A stretch of 64,000 nucleotides of DNA from positions 5,161,001 through 5,225,000 of the forward strand of contig NZ_CP145905.1 in the NCBI RefSeq assembly GCF_036894955.1. Direction: 5' to 3'. Within the stretch, counting starts at the first letter, position 1; each line of letters opens with the position of its first letter. Origin of the DNA: Paenibacillus sp. KS-LC4. Its GTDB lineage: Bacteria; Bacillota; Bacilli; Paenibacillales; Paenibacillaceae. The position numbers were made by a program, and so were the translations under genes. The notes beneath the pieces were generated by a model that ran no database searches, had not been told where the DNA came from, and saw only the letters and a program-made list of their open reading frames with translations. Below are positions 1 to 7,096 of the stretch, piece after piece.

Positions 1-428
1 AAGAAAGTAGATAATCCGAGAAATAATAATAGAGAGCCCCAAGGAATATACAATTGAAGTAACAATTCTATTCCTGTGTGATCGCCATTCCAACCCCGAT
101 TAAAAGTGACTAACCTAAGCTCGCCACCCGCATTCAAAACTTGAACACTATCTACTCTCTCAATGGTTGAAAACTTAATGATATTGCGGTTCTGATCAGT
201 TGGTTGTCCATTGACCTGTTGAACGATGTCTCCGACATTCAAGCCTTTAATTACAGCTTGTCCTGCTGGCTCAAGTGATTCAATTAAGTACTGACCTTGA
301 TCATTCTTAACTGTTACTGCGCCAATGAAAGGATCATTAATAATAACAATAGTCAGATAGCATAATAATGCGAATAACCCACTCAGGAAGAAAGATACTA
401 ATAGTTTCCTTGAGCGTAACAACTTCAT
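1..428 (-). CDS. comP: ComP-like quorum-sensing histidine kinase, N-terminal part (cut by window edge)
   Basis: Only the first 142 codons lie in the window. The ATG at 428 follows a GGGGGAG ribosome site. The product starts with a basic stretch and a membrane helix (residues about 9-30). An extracytoplasmic segment (about 32-110) follows that reads like a PDZ domain, with ESLEPAGQAVIKGLNVGD and VNGQP. A second helix (about 122-142) then begins. N-terminal helix, PDZ-like loop and more helices is the layout of ComP-type receptors, whose kinase part would lie beyond base 1. The position 33 nt after comX and behind comQ gives the comQ-comX-comP order, which is the main reason for the name. ComP senses the modified ComX peptide and phosphorylates ComA in Bacillus subtilis. 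The kinase domain and comA cannot be seen here. Confidence 0.8.
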   Translation of the reverse strand, partial: MKLLRSRKLLVSFFLSGLFALLCYLTIVIINDPFIGAVTVKNDQGQYLIESLEPAGQAVIKGLNVGDIVQQVNGQPTDQNRNIIKFSTIERVDSVQVLNAGGELRLVTFNRGWNGDHTGIELLLQLYIPWGSLLLFLGLSTF

Positions 429-461
429 CTTTCTCCCCCTAAACTCGTACAGCGGATTACC

Positions 462-635
462 TTATGTCCAGTAGGCCAATTGGTAATTATCTTTCTTATC
501 TGCTTGAATGCTCAGGGTTTCAAAAATTGCCTTCTTCTCCGCTGAAGTCACTCCAGCCATTTGCAAGTTCCCACTCATTGCTAAATCCATCATTTGCGAG
601 TCTTTGGCTAAAGAACGAATAAATTCTTTCAACAC
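462..635 (-). CDS. comX: ComX pheromone precursor (57 aa)
   Basis: Small gene between comQ and comP. It starts with GTG at 635, seven bases after AGGAGG (a TTG follows as codon 2), and ends at 462. The N-terminal part (LKEFIRSLAKDSQMM, then MAGVTSAEKKAIFETL) matches the ComX leader pattern of a short amphipathic helix followed by a GVTxxE(K)KAI segment. The C-terminus is NYQLAYWT, so the single Trp is the second-last residue. In known ComX peptides a Trp near the C-terminus is prenylated by ComQ, the tail is released, and ComP senses it. The mature form is inferred and would be roughly the last 6 to 10 residues. Length fits the usual 50-75 aa. Gene order gives independent support. Confidence 0.88.
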   Translation of the reverse strand: MLKEFIRSLAKDSQMMDLAMSGNLQMAGVTSAEKKAIFETLSIQADKKDNYQLAYWT

Positions 636-677
636 TGGAACTCCTCCTTGGAATGTGTAAGGGTCTTTCTGTAGTTA

Positions 678-705
678 ACTATAACAGGAAATGATAGCCA
701 AGCAA
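678..705 (-). promoter_or_regulatory. Candidate comX promoter (extended -10)
   Basis: Read on the minus strand there is TTGCTT (705-700), a 16-base spacer, and TATAGT (683-678) preceded by TG at the extended -10 position. It lies in the 123-base gap between comQ and comX, about 40 bases before the comX start, and would give comX its own transcript. The call rests on sequence match only. Confidence 0.5.
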
Positions 706-727
706 ACGCAAATCTAATTCGTATTTA

Positions 728-745
728 CCGCAACTATCATTGCGG
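728..745. promoter_or_regulatory. ComA-box-like inverted repeat upstream of comX
   Basis: CCGCAA (728-733), six bases, TTGCGG (740-745). These are the half-sites of the B. subtilis ComA recognition element, but arranged outward and with a different spacing (the known element is TTGCGG-N4-CCGCAA). The site is centred near -65 relative to the candidate comX promoter, a usual place for an activator. The same arms could form a 7-bp RNA hairpin after comQ, so an attenuator is the alternative. Confidence 0.4.
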
Positions 746-758
746 TGTCATTCGAAGG

Positions 759-1682
759 CTATTCTTTAGCCAATATGCTTAACAGCATTTCCTTATGCAC
801 GGCCACTTCCGGAACTGATTCAATGAGTTCCATAAAACGGTTATAATGCGTGCGCATCACAACTGAACCATATAGCATGGCACCAGATTTTTCATAAGCT
901 TCCTCAAGCAGTCCGCGCTTATCTGCTATGTCAGCCTCATTCAAGCGACCTTCAAAGTAATCCCTAATCCACTTATGCTGGTCTACAGCGTCCTCAAGCA
1001 TGTACATAGTAAGAAGCGTTTTCTTACGCTGCAAAAAGTCATTTTTCTCATCCCAGCGAAGCAGATCGCGAATGTCATTTTTAATTTGAGCCGCCATCCC
1101 CACTTCAACCGCATATTCCGCTACAATTGGATGCCAACCTCGGCCGGTAAGCATAACGCCCGTCATGCAGGCATTAACGATTAAGGCTGCCGACTTTTGC
1201 TTTATCGACTGAAAATAGGACTGCTCGTCGGACACAACGTTCATTAAATCCATCATTTGCCCGTTCGCCGCTTGCAGGAGTTGAAGATTCATCATTTTCA
1301 TTGTTGTTTGTACATGGGAGCTATCGAATTCAGAATCCATCATCGCTTGCTGCGAAAGGGTCATGAAAGCAGCTGCAAGATGCAGTGCTATAGGCAGAGG
1401 AGCTTCAGACCAGGCTTGCTTTGGAGCATCCTGATCCTGTAAATCATCGAGAATATCGGTCGCCAGAATAAGGAATTCAACCGCTGCTGCCGCACGATAT
1501 ACTGCCGTCCCTTCACCGCCGAACATTCGGTAGTGGAGCACCGTCAAACGTCCAAAAGGAAGCTGCTCGTTCAGCCTGTCCATTAAAAATAAGTAGGCAT
1601 ACTGAATCAAAGAGTCCACTGTAAAATGTCGTTTGACCATCTCTCGCATTTCAAATTCGATTTTAGGTACACAGTCCTCCAA
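759..1682 (-). CDS. comQ: ComQ-type isoprenyl transferase that modifies ComX
   Basis: A 307-aa protein of the trans-isoprenyl-diphosphate synthase fold, close to the usual 285-300 aa of ComQ. The first aspartate-rich motif is DDLQD (79-83). The second is the ComQ-like variant QIKNDIRD (199-206), with Asn in place of the first Asp. A KKTLLT segment (220-225) follows, as in this family. ComQ transfers a geranyl or farnesyl group to the Trp of ComX. The start is probably TTG at 1682 with GGGGG seven bases upstream; a weaker option is the internal ATG at codon 12. It lies 29 bases after a 67-aa gene and an ABC ATPase gene in the same direction, and 123 bases before comX. Confidence is high because motif, length and neighbours agree. 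Confidence 0.9.
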   Translation of the reverse strand: MEDCVPKIEFEMREMVKRHFTVDSLIQYAYLFLMDRLNEQLPFGRLTVLHYRMFGGEGTAVYRAAAAVEFLILATDILDDLQDQDAPKQAWSEAPLPIALHLAAAFMTLSQQAMMDSEFDSSHVQTTMKMMNLQLLQAANGQMMDLMNVVSDEQSYFQSIKQKSAALIVNACMTGVMLTGRGWHPIVAEYAVEVGMAAQIKNDIRDLLRWDEKNDFLQRKKTLLTMYMLEDAVDQHKWIRDYFEGRLNEADIADKRGLLEEAYEKSGAMLYGSVVMRTHYNRFMELIESVPEVAVHKEMLLSILAKE

Positions 1683-1711
1683 CTTTAGACCCCCATCGTT
1701 TCAAGATTTTT

Positions 1712-1915
1712 CTATTTTACACGATGGAGTAAAAACGTACCAACATTTTTCAATATTTTAGTAATAAAACCCACCTTCCTCCTTGAATTCAACCGCTCCT
1801 GTTCTATCCCCTCCTCGTTTATTCGGCTCACCAGCACAGCGATCATTTCCATTCGTTTCCTTAACATGTCGGCACGATTGACAAATGGGCCAGTGGGGTC
1901 ACGATCCCGGTTCAT
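1712..1915 (-). CDS. Hypothetical 67-aa protein between ABC ATPase and comQ
   Basis: I do not recognise this family. The ATG at 1915 follows GGAGGG at good spacing, so it is preferred over an upstream start that would overlap the ABC gene. The product is basic and probably cytoplasmic. It starts MNRDRDPTGPFVNRADML, has a helical middle (MIAVLVSRINEEGIEQERL), and ends in a short amphipathic basic helix (ITKILKNVGTFLLHRVK). There is no signal peptide and no cysteine pair. Gaps of 31 and 29 bases to its neighbours suggest one transcript with the ABC gene and comQ. It may assist the ATPase or the pheromone genes, but this is only positional inference. Confidence 0.55.
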   Translation of the reverse strand: MNRDRDPTGPFVNRADMLRKRMEMIAVLVSRINEEGIEQERLNSRRKVGFITKILKNVGTFLLHRVK

Positions 1916-1946
1916 GAATGTTAAGCCCTCCTTCCAACTGTTGCTG

Positions 1947-2675
1947 TTACACGGCTCCCGCGTAAGCAAAATGGACATATACGGCTTCCATCGTTAAACC
2001 ACCAGCTGGAATTTGCGAAATTAATCGCTTAGGGGTATCGCATTTCACTAAATTTCCTTGACGCAGCACAGCAATACGATCACAATGATGCTGCATTTCT
2101 CCCATGTCATGACAGGAAAGAACAATCGTTTTCCCTTGGCGCTTGAGCTCCAATATAATAGACCAATATTCTTCTCTCGCTTGCATATCCAGCCCCGTAG
2201 TCGGTTCATCCAGAAAAATAATCTTTGGGTTGTTGACGACAGAAATCGCCAGCGCCACGCGCTGCCGCCAGCCGCCAGACAAACGTCTAACAGGACGATC
2301 CAAGTAGCTTTCCAAGCCAAAACGGTCAATAATCTCTTTCATTTCGCATGAGCATTTATAGAAGGAGCGGAACATTTCCAGTGCCTCCCTCACATTCAGC
2401 TTATCCACCAGCGAGATACTTTGCAGATGAAGGCCAATATGCTCCTGAAGCTCGGTTGCTTCAGCAGCCGGATTAATGCCAAGCACCTCGATTTGTCCCT
2501 TGTCGGGCTGACGCAGTCCCATCAGCATTTCGAGCAGCGTCGTCTTTCCAGCCCCGTTCGTGCCGATAATGCCAAATAACTCCCCCTCTTTTATGTGCAA
2601 GGAAATATTATCGACTGCCTGATTCGAGCCGTAAGCTTTACATACCGAGTCTACCTTAATCATTGTCCTTCTCAT
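1947..2675 (-). CDS. ABC transporter ATP-binding protein (CcmA type), no permease nearby
   Basis: A 242-aa single nucleotide-binding domain with Walker A GTNGAGKTT (about 38-46), Q-loop region LHLQSI, signature LSGGWRQR (about 134-141), Walker B IIFLDEPTTGLD and switch histidine in SCHD. This is the drug/antibiotic export (CcmA) type that normally works with a separate membrane subunit. None is encoded next to it in the window, so it is an orphan ATPase or its partner lies elsewhere. The ATG at 2675 has AGGGAGG ten bases upstream. Downstream genes in the same direction are the 67-aa protein, comQ, comX and comP. A role in pheromone export is an untested idea; the ComX exporter is, as far as I know, not settled. 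Confidence 0.85.
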   Translation of the reverse strand: MRRTMIKVDSVCKAYGSNQAVDNISLHIKEGELFGIIGTNGAGKTTLLEMLMGLRQPDKGQIEVLGINPAAEATELQEHIGLHLQSISLVDKLNVREALEMFRSFYKCSCEMKEIIDRFGLESYLDRPVRRLSGGWRQRVALAISVVNNPKIIFLDEPTTGLDMQAREEYWSIILELKRQGKTIVLSCHDMGEMQHHCDRIAVLRQGNLVKCDTPKRLISQIPAGGLTMEAVYVHFAYAGAV

Positions 2676-2755
2676 CTAATTGTCGCCTCCCTGATTGATA
2701 AGACGTTCTGGCATAACCCCGTTTCTCTGATCTTCTGCCGTAAACCACCGCTTGT

Positions 2756-2793
2756 CTTATAACCTTACCCCATATGAACGGTAATTTCACCGT
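2756..2793 (-). promoter_or_regulatory. Candidate promoter of the ABC-comQ unit with an inverted repeat over the -35
   Basis: On the minus strand TATAAG (2761-2756) is a plausible -10, with only a weak -35 (TTACCG, about 18 bases upstream). The -35 area lies within the inverted repeat ACGGT-N6-ACCGT (2778-2793). A good -10 with a poor -35 fits a promoter that depends on an activator. The start would be near 2749, giving a leader of about 75 bases. Confidence 0.35.
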
Positions 2794-2799
2794 AAAAAA

Positions 2800-2836
2800 A
2801 CGCAATCACCACCGCAATTTGTTTGCGGTTCCGCAA
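2800..2836. promoter_or_regulatory. Cluster of ComA-like half-sites upstream of the ABC-comQ unit
   Basis: CCGCAA (2812-2817), TTGCGG (2823-2828) and CCGCAA (2831-2836), with a weaker ACGCAA at 2800-2805. The middle pair has the inward order of the B. subtilis ComA element but a 2-base rather than 4-base gap. The cluster centres near -75 of the candidate promoter. The same half-sites occur upstream of comX. The alternative reading is a terminator: on the minus strand a hairpin ACCGCAA/TTGCGGT is followed, some ten bases later, by seven T. Confidence 0.4.
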
Positions 2837-3014
2837 CTTTTTCAAGGAAATTGATAGATTTATATGAGTAAAACCCAGAAATATGACTTGTAATGTAAGT
2901 TTTTATTCATTAACCCTCCCCACTAATATCGAATCGAATACTTCATAATTTTAGTATATTAATCAAATAAAAAGGAAACCTACAGTAAATTTTCATTTTT
3001 TACATCGAAAATGG

Positions 3015-3281
3015 TTATCCACAGCTTTGTCCACAATCAGACGCAAATTGTTAGTAAATTCTGTCGACATTTTCCGACGTAAATAAAGGATTTGTAAACG
3101 TTAACGTAATCAATTTTTAATGCCGTCGATTTTTTCGAATAATTATTCACACTATCCACAATTCCAGTGTCGACAAAGTGAAAAAACTATCCACTTTCCA
3201 CGAACAGCCCATCCCCAGTCAAACCCTTGATTTTACGTATAAAAAAGAACTTATCCACAAAGCTTAACGCACTGTGAATAA
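3015..3281. other. DnaA-box cluster in an AT-rich intergenic region
   Basis: Four exact TTATNCACA boxes: 3015-3023 (TTATCCACA), 3143-3151 (TTATTCACA), 3251-3259 (TTATCCACA) and 3273-3281 (TTATTCACA on the minus strand). Near matches with one mismatch lie at 3027-3035 and 3152-3160, and one with two mismatches at 3187-3195. All fall within 267 bases of the 627-base gap between the ABC gene and leuA. The flank 2840-3000 is AT-rich. No dnaA, dnaN or other origin gene is present, so this is more likely a DnaA-binding (titration) cluster than the chromosome origin. tsaD (gcp) lies 2.7 kb away. From memory, B. subtilis also has a DnaA-box cluster near gcp. Confidence 0.75.
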
Positions 3282-3302
3282 GTCCCATTCTCGAGCTTGC
3301 TA

Positions 3303-4874
3303 TTAAATTACACTTTGTTCATTCGCCCGCTTATTAATGGTCAGCATCGCTTGATTGCAGGCAGCGACATATGCCTGTGCGGCTGCATATACGATGTCGC
3401 TATGAATCGAAGTTCCACGATAGCGCTCACCATTGTTGACAATGGTCACGACCGCCTCACCGTGTGCATCCTCGCCTGTGGACAATGAATGGATTTCCAG
3501 ATCCTCAAATTCTGCCGCAACAGGGATCGCTTGCTGAATGCAGTGAATGACGGCTTCTAGAGGTCCATCGCCAGTTCCTGTATAGGAATGCTCGGTACCC
3601 AGATCATTTTCACGAATTGTCACGGTCGCAATACGGGATTTATGGCTGCCCGACAGCACCTGCAGATCGGTCAGCATATACGGATCGGGCTGAGTCGCCG
3701 TCATTTCGCCAGCGATGCGAATCAGCTCATTATCCGTCACCAGCTTCTTCTCATCGGCAACTTGCTTGAAGCGATTGTAAACATTGACAAGCTCCTCGCC
3801 TTCTACGGGTATCCCGTATTCCGACAGGCGATGCTTGATTGCATGACGGCCGGAGTGTCTGCCCAGCACAATCATGCTGCGCGGAATGCCCATCGCCTCC
3901 GGGTCCATAATTTCATACGTATTGCGGTTTTTCAGAAGGCCATCCTGATGGATGCCAGACTCATGCTGGAACGCATTGCGACCCACAATTGGTTTATTAA
4001 AAGCAATCGGATAATGCATCGCCCGGCTGACCATCCGCGACGTTTCATAAATTTCGCTTTGCTCGATCCGCGTCTCCATTTGCAGCACCGATTTCCGAGT
4101 TTCGATAATCATCGCAATTTCCTCCAGTGAACAGTTGCCAGCACGCTCTCCAACGCCATTGACGGTAACCTCTACCTGCGTCGCACCTGCACGAATGGCC
4201 GCCAGGCTGTTCGCTGCTGCCATCCCCAAATCGTTATGGCAATGAGTGCTGTAGCGAACCGTTTCTCCTCCTCTAGCCAGGCGACGAACAGAGCGGAACA
4301 TATCGTCGATTTCATCTGGCATCGCATAGCCCAGTGTATCCGGCAGATTGATGATCGTCGCACCTTCGGCTATAGCCGCTTCGACCAGTTCTACGACAAA
4401 ATTGCGATCCGAGCGCGTTGCATCCATCGCTGAAAATTCAATTTCATCTACGAACTGCTTACCGTAGGCAATCATCTCACGGGCGATTTGCACGACCTCC
4501 TGACGTGTTTTGTTCAGCTGATGCAACAGATGAATATCAGATGAGGAGATGAAAAGATGCAGTCTTCTTCTTGCTGCATCCTGCGTCGCCTTGATCGCCG
4601 CATCAATATCGACCTTCATCATGCGGGCAAAGCCGGCAATTTCAACATGCTGAAGCTCGCGGGAAATTTGCTGAATCGCTGCAAATTCGCCGGGGCTGGA
4701 AATAGCAAAGCCCGGCTCGATGACGTCAATACCCAGCTTACCTAACTGGCGGGCGATAATAATTTTACGTTCAGGATCAATGGAAGCGCCCGGAGACTGC
4801 TCGCCATCTCGCAGCGTCGTATCAAAAATTTGAATTTTTCTCATGCCGTTATTCATATCATTTACCGTTGTCAT
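3303..4874 (-). CDS. leuA: 2-isopropylmalate synthase
   Basis: Catalyses the first committed step of leucine synthesis, condensing acetyl-CoA with 2-oxoisovalerate. The 523-aa product has the HMGL-like TIM barrel with DTTLRDGEQSPG (about 18-29), metal-binding THCHNDLG (about 213-220) and NGVGERAGN. A C-terminal regulatory domain (about 390-510) is the usual site of leucine feedback. Length matches bacterial LeuA. The ATG at 4874 has AGGAGGT at good spacing. The gene stands alone: upstream is a leader of about 1060 bases with two leucine-specific T-boxes, and downstream is the DnaA-box region. Control is therefore expected mainly by uncharged tRNA-Leu. Homocitrate or citramalate synthase are less likely given the domain layout and the leucine T-boxes. 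Confidence 0.95.
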   Translation of the reverse strand: MTTVNDMNNGMRKIQIFDTTLRDGEQSPGASIDPERKIIIARQLGKLGIDVIEPGFAISSPGEFAAIQQISRELQHVEIAGFARMMKVDIDAAIKATQDAARRRLHLFISSSDIHLLHQLNKTRQEVVQIAREMIAYGKQFVDEIEFSAMDATRSDRNFVVELVEAAIAEGATIINLPDTLGYAMPDEIDDMFRSVRRLARGGETVRYSTHCHNDLGMAAANSLAAIRAGATQVEVTVNGVGERAGNCSLEEIAMIIETRKSVLQMETRIEQSEIYETSRMVSRAMHYPIAFNKPIVGRNAFQHESGIHQDGLLKNRNTYEIMDPEAMGIPRSMIVLGRHSGRHAIKHRLSEYGIPVEGEELVNVYNRFKQVADEKKLVTDNELIRIAGEMTATQPDPYMLTDLQVLSGSHKSRIATVTIRENDLGTEHSYTGTGDGPLEAVIHCIQQAIPVAAEFEDLEIHSLSTGEDAHGEAVVTIVNNGERYRGTSIHSDIVYAAAQAYVAACNQAMLTINKRANEQSVI

Positions 4875-4976
4875 CGTTATGACCTCCTGAAATTTTAGTT
4901 AGCTATAGCTACAACTGCAACCAAGGTGAAACGGCTGTCGCTGTCCTTTGGCGGCGCGGCGCGTTTCATTACGAGA

Positions 4977-5018
4977 ATATAAGCTGTTTATAAGAGTGAA
5001 ACTTATAAATGCTTATAT
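4977..5018. repeat. Long AT-rich palindrome, copy 1 of 2
   Basis: The arms ATATAAGC and TTTATAAG pair with CTTATAAA and GCTTATAT around a 7-base centre. A near-identical element sits at 12983-13029, and both copies are followed or preceded by a related GTGAAACGGCTG or GTGTAAACGGCTG stretch. This suggests a dispersed intergenic repeat rather than a terminator made for leuA. Confidence 0.5.
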
Positions 5019-5019
5019 A

Positions 5020-5467
5020 AAAAAAAGCCTGTCGTCTCTAATTGAAAGAGACGACAGGCTTTTCACCCACCGTGGTACCACTCTAATTGGCCGGACCCTG
5101 TATGCGCCTTGAGCAGAAAAGCCAGAGCGGCTTCTCCTTTCAGGCTGCCGCTGGATGGATGATTCCATACCTGCCGCATTCGCGCGGGTCCAAACCCGCT
5201 TGATGCCCGGTCACGGGGGCTGATTCCGTAACGATGTACACCTATCAGACTCACAGCTAGCCTTAGCCGCCTGCTCCGATTGTTCCATCGTTCCGCTCCC
5301 AGGCGAGTTCGAACGTAAGCTTCGACTGCGTCGCACCATCCCGCAGCTCTCTGCAGCGCTTCCTTGTCGACCATCCAGCAGCTTGATTATCCGCCTGCCG
5401 CTTCCCATTCAAGGTTCACGCTATTATCCCGCTTTATCGCTCTACTACTCCTGTTCCTTGCGTTTAC
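5020..5467 (-). promoter_or_regulatory. T-box riboswitch 2 (leucine, CUC specifier), leuA-proximal
   Basis: Read on the minus strand it starts with a GGAACAGGAGTAG stem I base. It continues with the AGAGAGCTGCGGG and GTGCGACGCAG distal stem I elements and a specifier loop GAACTCGCCTGGGAGC with CTC (Leu) at 5307-5305. The T-box sequence AGAGTGGTACCACG is at 5084-5071. The intrinsic terminator is an arm of about 16 bp (5063-5023) followed by a run of T. The TGGT of the T-box suits an A discriminator base. Uncharged tRNA-Leu should stabilise the antiterminator and allow leuA transcription. It is about 100 bases longer than copy 1. Confidence 0.9.
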
Positions 5468-5540
5468 TGTATGTGATTTCAGCTTCTCATGCTGGTTCAT
5501 GTCTAGCTTGCCTGCTTGCTCCTGTCATTGCTTGCTTTCA

Positions 5541-5570
5541 ACTTTTAACTTTGAACTTTGAACTTTGAAC
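5541..5570. repeat. Heptamer tandem repeat between the two T-boxes
   Basis: Three exact ACTTTGA units and one variant (ACTTTTA) lie head to tail in the roughly 115-base linker between the terminator of T-box 1 and the start of T-box 2. I see no other signal in this linker. Confidence 0.6.
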
Positions 5571-5584
5571 ATCCAAACAACAAG

Positions 5585-5936
5585 AAAAGCCTGTCGCCTC
5601 TTGAATAAATCAAGAGACGACAGGCTTATTACAATCCTGCGCGGTACCACCCTTGTTGACCCTCCGCTTTGCTATCGCAGCAAATTAGAAAGCCCACCTT
5701 AGGCACATCATCAACTCCGGATGTTGATTGATGCGCACCCGATTACGGGGGTTAGCCGTGACAGTGTAGTAAATCCGGCTATCCATGGTTAGCCAGTTGT
5801 TCCACTGTTCCGCTCCCAGGCGAGCTTCAGGCTTCCGTCGACTGCGTTGCACTAGCCCGCAGCTCTCTGTTCATTCCGGGAATGGCCCTACTATTCCTGT
5901 TCCTTGCGTTTGCAGAATATGAAGTTCAAAGTATTG
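5585..5936 (-). promoter_or_regulatory. T-box riboswitch 1 (leucine, CUC specifier), promoter-proximal
   Basis: It has the same order of elements as copy 2: GGAACAGGAATAG, AGAGAGCTGCGGG, GTGCAACGCAG, then the specifier region AAGCTCGCCTGGGAGC with CTC at 5824-5822. The canonical T-box AGGGTGGTACCGCG is at 5653-5640. The terminator arms at 5627-5585 are followed by T-rich sequence. It is transcribed first from the promoter at 5971-5943. Both copies read the same codon and share nearly identical terminators, which points to duplication. Confidence 0.9.
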
Positions 5937-5942
5937 TTGCTT

Positions 5943-5971
5943 ATTATATGTCTTCAAAAATGAGATGTCAA
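5943..5971 (-). promoter_or_regulatory. Consensus SigA promoter of the leuA leader
   Basis: TTGACA (5971-5966), 17 bases, TATAAT (5948-5943) on the minus strand: both hexamers are perfect. Transcription would start near 5936, directly ahead of T-box 1, so regulation is left to the leader. Confidence 0.85.
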
Positions 5972-6007
5972 TCACAGCACTCAAAAAAATTTCGCGCAGC
6001 CATCAGT

Positions 6008-7096
6008 CTAGCTCTGCGCCTGCGGCGCCATCCAGCTTTCTAGGCTAAAGCTCGGCTCAGCTTTAAGATCAAGCGACGAATATTCGCCGCGCTGCCATTT
6101 CAGGAAAGCGGCGGCGCCAATCATCGCCGCATTATCCGTGCATAGCGTCAGCGGCGGAATAAACAGCGGCACGCCTTCGGCTCCGCAACGGGAAGTCAGA
6201 GCTGCCCGCAAACCGCGATTCGCTGCAACGCCTCCGCATAGCAGCAGCTGCTTGGCGCCATAGGCGCGAACGGCGCGAAGCGCTTTTTCAACAAGCACCT
6301 CGATGACCGATTCCTGAAAGCCTCGTGCTAGAGCTGCTTCATTCAGCGTATCCCCGCGCATTTGCGTCTGATTAATAACAGCGAGCACCGCCGACTTCAA
6401 GCCGCTGAAGCTGAAATCATAGGAATCCGCCTCCAGCCACGCCCTTGGCAGCGCCAGTGCCTCCGATGCATCGGAGGCCAATCTGTCAATATACGGCCCG
6501 CCCGGATAAGGCAGCTTGAGCGAACGGGCTACTTTGTCGTAAGCTTCCCCAACCGCATCGTCGCGCGTGCGACCAATCATGCGGAAGGAGCCTTCATTTT
6601 CGAGCAGCACAAGCTCCGTGTGCCCGCCAGAAACGACAAGCGCCATACACGGATACTCCAGTTCATGGACGAGCTGGTTAGCGTAAATATGTCCCGCTAT
6701 ATGATGGGTCCCGATTAAGGGCAGGTCGAGCGCCATCGCCAATGTTTTGGCAGCTACGATTCCAACAAGTAGTGCTCCGACTAGTCCCGGTCCCTGTGTC
6801 ACCGCAATTGCCGATAAATCCTTCAGCAACACGCCCGATTCAGCAATCGCTTGCTCAATCATCAGCGTAATGACCTCAACATGCTTGCGTGAGGCAATTT
6901 CCGGCACAACGCCGCCAAAGCGCTGATGCACCTCGATTTGGCTCGAAATGACGTTCGATAATATATGCTTTCCATCCTGAATAACGGCAACGGATGTTTC
7001 ATCACAGCTCGTCTCAATGGCAAGAATAACGCCTGACTTGCCTTCATTCGCCGCTGTCGTCATTCCTTCCTGCTGTTGTATGCTCAATGGTCCCAC
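6008..7096 (-). CDS. tsaD: tRNA N6-threonylcarbamoyladenosine synthase subunit TsaD (Gcp)
   Basis: Transfers the threonylcarbamoyl group to A37 of ANN-decoding tRNAs together with TsaB and TsaE. The 362-aa product is an ASKHA-fold protein with [14 protein letters not shown] (about 25-38), the metal-binding HHIAGH (131-136), VSGGHTEL and [13 protein letters not shown]. It overlaps rimI by 13 bases. The start is unsure: GTG at 7096, TTG at 7087 with AGAGGTGG in front, or ATG at 7063. Typical TsaD begins just before the GVILAIETS segment, so the first dozen residues may not be translated. It is the last gene of the thiL-tsaE-tsaB-rimI-tsaD run. Confidence 0.95.
   Translation of the reverse strand: MGPLSIQQQEGMTTAANEGKSGVILAIETSCDETSVAVIQDGKHILSNVISSQIEVHQRFGGVVPEIASRKHVEVITLMIEQAIAESGVLLKDLSAIAVTQGPGLVGALLVGIVAAKTLAMALDLPLIGTHHIAGHIYANQLVHELEYPCMALVVSGGHTELVLLENEGSFRMIGRTRDDAVGEAYDKVARSLKLPYPGGPYIDRLASDASEALALPRAWLEADSYDFSFSGLKSAVLAVINQTQMRGDTLNEAALARGFQESVIEVLVEKALRAVRAYGAKQLLLCGGVAANRGLRAALTSRCGAEGVPLFIPPLTLCTDNAAMIGAAAFLKWQRGEYSSLDLKAEPSFSLESWMAPQAQS

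Noticed and set aside
3015-3281. Chromosome origin oriC
   Set aside because: The DnaA boxes are convincing, but dnaA, dnaN, recF and gyr genes are all missing nearby; a DnaA-titration cluster fits better.
5063-5408. Two open frames (103 and 65 codons) on the minus strand
   Set aside because: They lie within the second T-box leader, whose conserved RNA elements explain the sequence. No ribosome site or protein pattern was found.
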